Positions 54,309 through 62,159 of a stretch of 64,000 nt of DNA are shown piece by piece; within the stretch, counting starts at the first letter, position 1, and each line of letters opens with the position of its first letter. Both the position numbers and the translations under genes were made by a program. The notes beneath the pieces were generated by a model. It had not been told where the DNA came from, did no database searches, and was given only the letters and a program-made list of their open reading frames with translations. Where the stretch lies: NCBI RefSeq assembly GCF_023898315.1, contig NC_064614.1, forward strand, positions 114,731,501 through 114,795,500, written 5' to 3'. Source of the stretch: Schistocerca nitens. Taxonomy: Eukaryota; Arthropoda; Insecta; Orthoptera; Acrididae.

Positions 54309-54571
54309 GAATGAGATTTTCACTCTGCAGCAGAGTGTGCGCTGATATGAAACTTCCTGGTAAATTAAAACTGTGTTCCGAACCGAGACTCGAAATCGGG
54401 ACCTTTACCTTTCACGGGCAAGAGCTCTACTATCTGAGCTACCCAAGCACGACTAACGCCCCGTCCTCTCAGATTTACATATGCCAGTACCTCGTCTCCT
54501 ACCTTCCAAAGGCAAAGGTCCCGATATCGAGTCTCGGTTCAGCACACAGTTTTAATCTGCCAGGAAGTTTC
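54309..54571. mobile_element. Fold-back SINE family B (reverse copy joined to forward copy)
   Basis: 54309-54511 is a full reversed family B SINE (GAGATTTTCACTCTGCAGC..., reversed B box GAGACTCGAAATCGGGAC, ending CCTCGTCTCCTACCTTCC). From 54512 the strand switches to a forward head (AAAGGCAAAGGTCCCGATAT, B box ATATCGAGTCTCGG) and body (AGTTTTAATCTGCCAGGAAG TTTCA). The forward copy starts mid-head. It looks like a template-switch or inversion product. Confidence 0.75.
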
Positions 54572-54573
54572 AC

Positions 54574-54948
54574 GTTCCTATACTCACATAAGGTGTCTAG
54601 CATTGATCTTCAATTTATTGCACTCGTTTTGTAAGGACCTATGACGTTTTGCAGGAATGACTTCATCCTTCTATTCAGGAGACTAGTTAGAATTTTAAAG
54701 TCAGCGTTGAGTAAGGTGAGTGGTCTTAAATCGTGAAGCCTCTTGCTGTCTGAGTGTTTAGAAATCAGTACAATCATTCCCTCCTAAAAGTATAGCCGGG
54801 AACGCCTCATTAGTTAATAATTCATTGTACGTATCTGTGAGCTCATTGCCTATTACATCCCACATGCGTACATAAAATTCGACCGGGAGCCCATCGGGAC
54901 AAGCTGACTTGTTCCTCTGAGCGCGCTAATCATGGATTTTATTTCGTC
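54574..54948 (-). pseudogene. L1/Tx1-like LINE, RT part of split copy
   Basis: Minus strand reads DEIKSMISALRG, then after frame changes DGLPVEFYVRMWDVIGNELT, EAFPAILLGG, SDSKRLHDLRPLTLLNADFK and ILTSLLNRRMKSFLQNVIGP. This is the G-P-D-G-x-P-x-E-F-Y ... L-x-N-x-D-x-K-I ... N-R pattern of L1/Tx1-type RTs. It continues upstream at 56004 across a palindromic insertion. Confidence 0.7.
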
Positions 54949-56003
54949 CTAACAAGGGAACCTCCCCATCGCACCCCCCTCAGATTTAGTTATAAGTTGG
55001 CACAGTGGATAGGCCTGGAAAAACTGAACACAGATCAATCGAGAAAAGAGGAAGAAGTTGTGTGGAACTATGAAAAAGATGAGCAAAATATAGACTGAGT
55101 AGTCCATACGCAAGATAGGCAACATCAAGGATTGTGTTAGCTCAGGAGCGCCGTCATCCGTGGTTATCGTGAGCAGCTGCGGAAGTAGAGGTCCTTGGTT
55201 CAATCCTTCCCTCGAGTGAAAAGTTCAGTTTTTTATTTTCAGACAATTGTCACATCCACAAGAAAACCTAAATCGGGAAAGGTAGAAGAATCTTTTTACC
55301 CATTCGCCAAGTGTACAAGTTAGGTGGGTCGACAATATATTCCTGTCGTGACGCACATGCCGCCACCAGTGTCGTATAGAATATCTCAGACGTGTTTTCC
55401 TGTGGAGGAATCAGTTGAGCCGGCCGCGGTGGTATAGCGGTTCTAGGTGCTCAGTCCGGAACCGCGTGACTGCTACGGTCGCAGGTTCGAATCCTGCCTC
55501 GGGCATGGATGTGTGTGATGTCCTTAGGTTAGTTTGGTTTAAGTAGTTCTAAGTTCTAGGGATCTTATGACCACAGATGTTAAGTCCCATAGTGCTCAGA
55601 GCCATTTCGTAGGTTTTGCGGTGCGGTCGCAAAACACAGACACTAAACTTATTACAGTGAACAGAGACGTCAATGAACGAACGGACAGATCATAACTTTG
55701 CGAAAATAAATAAAGTAAACTTTTCACCCGAAGGAAGACTTGAACCAAGGACCTCTCGTTCCACAGCTGCTCGCGCTAACCACAGGACAACGGCGCTCCT
55801 GGGCTCGCACTGTCCTTGATGTTGCATATCTTGCACATGGACTATTCAGTTTGCATATTTTGCTTATTTTTTTCATAGTTCCACACAACTTCTTTCTCTT
55901 TTCTCGATTGATCTGTGTTCAGTTTTTCAAGGCCTATCCACCGTGTCAACTTATAACTAAATCTGGGGGCGGGGGGGGGGGGTGATGGGGAGGTTCCCTT
56001 GTA
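54949..56003. mobile_element. Palindromic element, CAAGGGAACC ends, TAA flanks, SINE inside
   Basis: Left arm 54952-55235 and right arm 55718-56000 are inverted copies. CAAGGGAACCTCCCCATC starts the left arm, and GATGGGGAGGTTCCCTTG ends the right arm. TAA precedes and follows. Shared interior text includes TTATAAGTTG, GATCAATCGAGAAAAGAGGA and GTGTGGAACTATGAAAAA. Each arm has a tRNA-like stretch (GTGGTTATCGTGAGCAGCTG; B-box-like TTGGTTCAATCCTTCC in the left arm, TTGGTTCAAGTCTTCC in the right arm read inward). The centre holds unique sequence and a SINE at 55419. It interrupts the L1/Tx1-like LINE. Confidence 0.8.
55419..55607 (+). mobile_element. SINE family A inside the palindromic element
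   Basis: GCCGGCCGCGGTGGTATAGC head, B box GGTTCGAATCC near 55484, tail CTCAGAGCCATTT. No clear target duplication was found. A few body substitutions (GGGATCTTATGACCAC) mark it as older. Confidence 0.9.
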
Positions 56004-56945
56004 AGTTATATGTTCGATTAGAGGGGCATTAACCTCCTCACATATTCCCGTCGTAACGTTTGCTAAAAGTTCTTCACCGTCCAGACTATCTATTTCCGTT
56101 CCAGCGTAGAGATCCCTAGAATACTTCGCTGCATATTGTTTAACGGCAGTCTGAGTAGTATACTCTCCTCCGTCATCGTCCGCCAGCGCAGATATTATTC
56201 TCTCTTTAGCTCTACGTGTCTCTCTTATCACATGGTATAACGACGTTTGTTCCTGCATAAGATCGTCCTTGCCTCGAACTCGCGTACGCACCCCGTCCAG
56301 ACGCTGCCGGGCTAGGACCGCTATTTTCGACTTTGAGTCAATATGCTTGGTCTTTTGCGTACTGTATAATGCATTTACGAAGTACCGGTTTTGCGTATTC
56401 AGTCCACCAAATGATACACTCCCGATACCTCGTTTGGGAGTGTAAGCATTTTTTCCAAGTCTGTTTAATCTGTTGTTTAAGTTCAACATCCTACAATAGT
56501 GAGACGTAAGGCGCCAAACCCCACGGCCATGAAAGGTTTTTTGTCGGATATACCTGAATGAAATATGGTATGCACAATGGTCGGAGAAGTTTATAGGCCA
56601 TATCTCACAATCACCAATACTGCGCATGAATTCTTTAGTAACATAGATTCTATCCAACCTGCTTGTTGACGTGCTACTGACATAAGTAAACCCGGTATGG
56701 TGAAGATTCAAGTAAAGGCAGGTGTATTGCAGTTCTAATTCAGTCACCAATGTTTGTAGCTCGTAACAAGTGTTAAAATTGGGCGTCTGGTCTTCACGGC
56801 GCAAGACACAGTTAAAATCTCTGGCAAGCATGGCGGCAGCCCCAACGTTCTTTAACACTTCAACTACCCCATTCCGATACAAGTTACTTCTGTATCGTCC
56901 TTCACTAGTCCCAGATAGCGCATATACGTTAATTAAAATGAAGTC
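56004..56945 (-). pseudogene. L1/Tx1-like LINE, endonuclease part of split copy
   Basis: Reading leftward from 56945: FILINVYALSGTSEGRYR, then AAMLARDFNCVLRREDQTPN (DFN block), YVSSTSTSRLDRIYV (SRLDRIYV block) and WPINFSDHCAYHISF (S-D-H catalytic block). These are the APE-type endonuclease signatures in correct order. A basic linker follows (SLYHVIRETRRAKERIISAL) with AAKYSRDLYAGTEIDSLDGE, up to VNAPLIEHI at the insertion. One open frame runs 56882 to the insertion. GDFN has become RDFN, so the nuclease is probably inactive. Confidence 0.82.
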
Positions 56946-56990
56946 ATAAAGTTAAAAAGTTAAACCCCGACCAGTCCTAAAATCGCTTGA

Positions 56991-57250
56991 ACTCAATGGT
57001 CTCGCGGTAGCTTTCTCGCTTCCCAGCCCGGGAGCCCTGGTTCGATTCCCAGCGGGGTCAGGGATTTTCACCTGCCACGAGGTAACTGGGTGTTGTGTCG
57101 TCGTCATCGTCATCAGCCACCTCCATTACGGTCGGAGGAAGGCCACGGCAAACCATCTCCGCCTAGTACGGCAGTGCGGGTCTCCCGCATCGTTCCACTA
57201 CGCTCTGTCAAGAAGCGTGAGACTTAATTCCACTTCCAATCACTGAACAC
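56991..57250 (+). mobile_element. tRNA-derived SINE, family C
   Basis: Head GGTCTCGCGGTAGCTTTCTC, perfect B box GGTTCGATTCC near 57041-57051, then GGGGTCAGGGATTTTCACCT, body GGAAGGCCACGGCAAACCAT and CGGGTCTCCCGCATCG. The head matches the right part of the chimeric SINE at 25901-26106. Confidence 0.8.
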
Positions 57251-57867
57251 TCCTTTAATAGAAAACACGTTGCTGCCAAGACCGTTGCGAGTGCGTATAA
57301 CATAATTTATATTCTGGAGCAGGATTTATTCTTTGCTGTCGAAATTCGTACTTCCCACGGATCAACGAGATACCTTTATAGGTGTCTATTGATCTGGCCA
57401 TCGAATATGGGAGATCCACTTTCAGATATTGTATACGATAATAAATGGTCTCATGGTAAGATAGAAACGCAAAAAACCTTTAAAACAAGGCTCGTAGCTG
57501 ATAGCTCTGAGACGCAGCCGCCCTGAAGGATATATTAAATGTATTTTTGAATAATGTATTAAAACCTTTTAATTGGTAGCAATTTTTCTACTACATTTCA
57601 TGTGGATTTAAATAACGAGAGTAAATTTGTTTAGAACTGTTGATACTGAGTTACCAGTAAGTTTCTCAAGCAAACAGGAACTAATTTTACGGCCATACCT
57701 TGAAATGCTGGTTAGCTCCATGTAACAGGTTTGGAAACATCGCATCTATAGAATACAGACAGCATTAATCAGCATCAATAAATCGTCCAGCCAATCACAC
57801 AACCCAGCTGCAGGCTCCTTAATTACTGCCTTCCAGGGGCAATAAAGATTTGATTTCCAATAGGCTA
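57251..57867. other. Unassigned sequence
   Basis: Nothing recognisable up to the SINE target duplication. Confidence 0.3.
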
Positions 57868-58066
57868 GCCGGCTGCAGTGGCCGAGCGGTTCTAGGTGCT
57901 ACAGTCTGGAACCGCACTGCAGCTACGGTTGCTGGTTCGAATCCTGCCTCGGGCATGGATGTGTGTGATGTCCTTAGGTTAGTTAGGTTTAAGTAGTTCT
58001 AAGTTCTAGGGAACTGATGACCTCACAAGTTAAGTCCCATAGTGCTCAGAGCCATTTGATTTTGAA
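57868..58066 (+). mobile_element. SINE family A with perfect 11 bp target duplication
   Basis: GCCGGCTGCAGTGGCCGAGC head, B box TGGTTCGAATCCTG, tail GAGCCATTTGATTTTGAA. CCAATAGGCTA at 57857-57867 and 58067-58077. Confidence 0.95.
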
Positions 58067-58165
58067 CCAATAGGCTATTTCATCTAATTATAGACTGAAT
58101 CGAAAAATTTAAAATACTATCATGATCTACGTAGGCTATTTCGTGAAATTATAGAACTGTGCGGC

Positions 58166-58313
58166 AGGTCCCGGCGGAGGTTCGAGGCCTCCCTCAGGCA
58201 TGGGTGTGTATGTCTGTCCTTAGGATAATTTAGGTTAAAAATGGTTAAAATGGCTCTGAGCACTATGGGACTAAAAATCTGAGGTCATCAGTCCCCTAGA
58301 ACTTAGAACTATT
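58166..58313. mobile_element. Chimeric scrap: SINE D head joined to reversed SINE A tail
   Basis: 58166-58236 is a forward family D head (GTCCCGGCGGAGGTTCGAGG ... TTAGGATAATTTAGGTTA). 58237-58313 is a reversed family A 3' end (AATGGCTCTGAGCACTATGG ... CTAGAACTTAGAACTA), cut off before its head. Confidence 0.8.
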
Positions 58314-58386
58314 ACCTTAATGGTTTAACGTAATGAGTCAAGTATTAAGCTAGAAACTGTGTACATTTCTTCAGGCAGCGTAATTC

Positions 58387-60868
58387 ACTATGACCTCTTC
58401 AAGGAACCTTCACAGCATTTGCTTAAACAAGGAAAACCAAATACAGTAGACTATGGACGGTCAAATGATTGAGCCCTGGTCAGCCACTGCGCTAACCTCG
58501 CTTCGTATGATAAACAACAAATATACAATAGATAGAACAAAATAAGACTTCACAGAGACTTTCAGTACATAAAGAAGGTTCGGTTCTTTTCCAGCAACAA
58601 ACAGCAGTCACTGTCAATAGACATATTTTCATAAAAGTGCACTTATTAAATACACGGAAATATTAATTGGCATTATGTTCACACATGTGTAGTGTAGCTT
58701 AATTTTAACTGTTAATTTGTAAACACTACTGAGGCGTGTGACTAGTGGCGCTTTGGGTTTGGATACGTTAGAAATCACATACCTAAACTTTTAAAAATAA
58801 TCTGATTCTCATCGCGCTTTATCCAGGCTTTGGACTGGCTAAATGGAAAAAGTAATTTTATTGTCATTTAGGCGTGTTTAAAATCAGCTTACAAGCTTCG
58901 CCAAATTTTTGTTTTTTGTATTTTTTTAAGATTGCTATGTACATTTCATGTATTTTTTTATTTACATGCATATTCTGATACATTATTTAGTAAAGTTTTT
59001 GGAGGTAGGAGATAGCCTTCAAGCAAGTCCTTATGTCACCATCCTCCTAGTACTTTGTCAGTATTTTTTCCAGCCTTTCATCCCGTTTCATGTACACTGT
59101 TTTCTTTCTTTTACCTTCCATACTCAGCTCTGTTCTCATTAATGCACTCGCTGATTTTTCTGCTTATGTTTTCATGCAAGTGATTACATCACTCATTTTA
59201 GGATTTGGTTTGGAAAGTATATTATCGATTTTGTTATGCCAACCCTCTACGGAGTTAGTTGTTCGATGGAACCGTTTGCAGCACCTCCAAAGGCTGATAG
59301 GGTTTTCTTCATTTTCCAGCCATCTCTCTACAAAGTAGTCGAAAAATTCAGAAAGCCTAGGAACATCCAGTGCCTGTGAATGTATCTCCAGTCAGCCATC
59401 ACATACATCTTCATGCTGTAGAAACGCCAGCGCAGCACACATGCGAATTTGTTGTCTCACTTCTTCATTTTCTTTATATTCGCGAGTGAGTCCAAGATCC
59501 TGTACTTTCTTCCAGAGAGACTTTCTCATGTGGAAATAGCATCCATGCACTAAGGAAGTTGGTAACATATGTATAATTGCAGAAATCGCCGCTGACTCAA
59601 AATCTACAGTCACACTTGCAGGATTCCATTCTGGAATTTTTTCCAGCACTTTTCTGGAAAGTCGGATGTATGTCTCTTTCCTTTTATTTGGTAATAATGC
59701 AAATGAAACTGGGTAGATGTTAGTCTCATTTTTATTACTTCCAAAATCTGCATGAATTGTATATATCTGCGAAAACTGTTTGCTACAGCACTTGAACGTA
59801 CCAGCCATAAGAAAGTCTTGTTTATTTCTTAGAGCCTCTCTCCCTGCTCTTCCGAAGAAAACTATTATCCTGTCTCCTGATTTATCGTCGCTTAACAGGA
59901 AGCTGCTGCCATGATTCATAGTTAATAGCTCTGCTTTAAGTTCAATCTCTTCTCTTGTCTCTGGATCCCTCTCACTTCCCTACGACTTTGCCCTTTGCTT
60001 GCATAACGACCTCTTCGTTGTTCGCTGCTCTGGCATTTCTGTCACAAAGTGGTAAGCTACCTAGCTCCTCTGAATAGATTTAGGGAATAGACGTATTTTC
60101 CTCTCGTGCCCTCTTCTTCGCCTAGTTCAGAGTCCTCTGTTCTTGCAAACTTGCGTCACTCGGAGTTCCAAATTGATGCTCGTGCGAAAAGAGCACTGTA
60201 GAATCCTTGGTTTTAAGCTTTCCTAGACAATGCTTCTCTTTCTGTTTTGAACAGCGCCAAATCACAGTCCCATCTTCCTTCAAAAACTAGACTAAATAAT
60301 GTATCAGAATACGCGTATAAATAAAAAATATATGAAATGTAAATAGCAATCTTAAAAAAATACAAAAAAACAAAAATTTGACGAAGCTTATAAGCTGATT
60401 TTAAACACGCCTAAATCACAATAAAATTACTTTTGCCATGTAGCCAGTCCAAAGCCTGGATAAAGTGCGATGGGAATCAGATTATTTTTAAAGGTTTAGG
60501 TATGTGATTTCTAACGCATCCAAACCCAAAGCGCCACTAGTCACACTCCTCAGTAGTGTTTACAAACTAACAGTTAAAATTAAGCTACACTACACCTGTG
60601 TGAAAATAATGCCAATTAATATTTCCGTGTATTTAATAAGTGCACTTTTATTGTCTGGTGCTGGAGAAGAACCGAATCTTCTTTATGTACTGAAAGTCTC
60701 TGTGAAGTCTTATTTTGTTCTATCTACTGCCTATTTGTTGTTTATCATACGAAGCGAGGTTAGCGCAGTGGCTGACCGGAGCTCAATCATTTGACCGTCC
60801 ATAGTCTACTGTATTTGGTTTTCCTTGTTTAAGCAAATGCTGTGAAGGTTCCTTAAAGAGGTCGTGGT
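58387..60868 (-). mobile_element. Mutator-like (MULE) element with ~0.6 kb TIRs
   Basis: Left TIR 58387-59009 and right TIR 60273-60868 are inverted copies about 600 bp long with scattered differences. Outer ends ACTATGACCTCTT and AAGAGGTCGTGGT; inner limits near GATACATTATTTAGT. The interior carries a MULE transposase on the minus strand. A tRNA-like A box (TTAGCGCAGTGGC) lies in both TIRs (reversed in the left at about 58475-58500, forward at about 60760-60772). No 9 bp target duplication was recognised. Confidence 0.85.
59090..60290 (-). pseudogene. MULE transposase with FLYWCH-type N-terminus, inactivated
   Basis: Reading leftward: EDGTVIWRCSKQKEKHCLGK ... LFSHEHQFG near 60160-60285 has the W-x-C...C...H-x-H spacing of a FLYWCH zinc finger. 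From 59919 is the MULE core: DFLMAGTFKCCSKQFSQIYT (normally DGTF: the catalytic Asp is replaced by Ala), VSFALLPNKRKETYIRL, WNPASVTVDFESAAISAI (second Asp), and LVHGCYFHMRKSLWKKVQD (C-x2-H-type block). After a stop at about 59391 the frame resumes with FFDYFVERWLENEENP and RTTNSVEGWHNKIDNIL (the Glu-bearing NSVEGWH block). Stops near 59391 and 59160 and the changed Asp show it is dead. Confidence 0.85.
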
Positions 60869-61880
60869 AGCTTCCCATCCCCCCCCCCCCCCCACCGCAA
60901 CCTCTCCCGTAACCAATAATCCGAGCGAAATCATCTAAATCTCTAATGACCACAGCTGTGGACGTTACATGAAACACCAAACGAAAAATTCGTTTTCTCT
61001 AGGTTGTAATGATGAATGATCATATACTGAGCTAAAATAAGCATATTTTTTGAATGTAAACTTGCTGTTTGTGAGTTCCCATTCACTTTAGGAAGACGCG
61101 CACTAATGATGCAAAGATGAGACTCCTGAGGTTTTTAAATATTAAGTTATTGAATGACTTGGCAATATTTGCCGTGATCAATTTCGAGCTCACACAGAAT
61201 TGTATTAATTTCCTATTTTGTTACCTCCACGTCGAATATTTTGTTCTGCTGCAAACTGGCATTTACGCAGTGGTTTAGCTATGTATTTTGGAACCCAACG
61301 TGGACTTCTGTCATCCTCACCAATTACCATCCTCACAAAATCATTTATTTATTTACTAATTCCGATAGGACCATTCTTCCGTTTGAGTTGCTGTCTAGCT
61401 AAGGTATTTCTGTTTACAGATAGACTTGTTCCACACTTGAAAACCTTTAACAAATTTATATGCGCTGTTCAAACTCGTGTCTGTGACAAAGAGACTACAA
61501 CAAGAATCGTGCAAACGGTGATTTTTAGTAGAATGTGCCATCAAGTTCTAAAAACATTCGCAGGCTGTGGCTCATATAGGAAGAGTCAGACGTTAACTGT
61601 TAGTTGACGCTTTTTTTATCTCATTGTCTGTTAAGAAAGAATGAGTAATTTTTGTTTTTTAATTTTTTTCGCTTACCATATTGATGATTCAACTGTTATA
61701 TTTCCAAGACAGTCAAAGGCATACGACAGGTGTCAGAAAAGAAAATATTAGTACTACTTTCTTCAACTAATACACTGTCTTCTTTTGCATGAAAGTTATG
61801 CGCAAGATTTACTACGTCTACTTTAAGTCCATCAGTTTTATCAAGAACGACCTCGTGATTCTTGAGTTTCTCCCGGCGTA
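60869..61880. other. Unassigned sequence
   Basis: Contains a C run (60881-60893) and a 129-codon plus-strand frame (61218-61607) without recognisable motif. A Cys-rich antisense reading was considered but not assignable. Confidence 0.3.
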
Positions 61881-61884
61881 TTTG

Positions 61885-62000
61885 ATAATCAAAATATCCA
61901 CGGGTGTACTGCCGGTCTACAGTGTCCAACGGGCACAATATTTCGGCGATCATACATGTCGCCATCATCAGGTGAACTGACGGACTGAGCTCCTGTGAAC
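61885..62000 (-). ncRNA. Hammerhead-like core in a Penelope-type repeat end
   Basis: On the minus strand CTGATGA (61965-61971) is followed by a stem-loop with a 5 bp GGCGA/TCGCC stem and then GAAA (61941-61944), i.e. the two conserved strands of a hammerhead around stem II. Downstream text (TATTGTGCCCGTTGGACACT) could form part of stem III, but a fitting stem I was not found. Such text is common at arthropod Penelope-like element ends. Activity is unproven. Confidence 0.4.
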
Positions 62001-62159
62001 GTGCCGGCACGGAGATCCGTACGCTATGGCTGCTCAGAGGGAACTGGGTTCGGTCACTGCACTGCACTGCACTGCACTTTCCTAACGAGCGGTCCTATGC
62101 TCGTGGTCTGGCAGGGTGAGCGTTTATCGCTATTCCTGCAGAACATGTCTTGCTGAAAT

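Noticed and set aside
57000..57060. tRNA gene with perfect B box
   Set aside because: The body matches a SINE family and the upstream acceptor half is missing.
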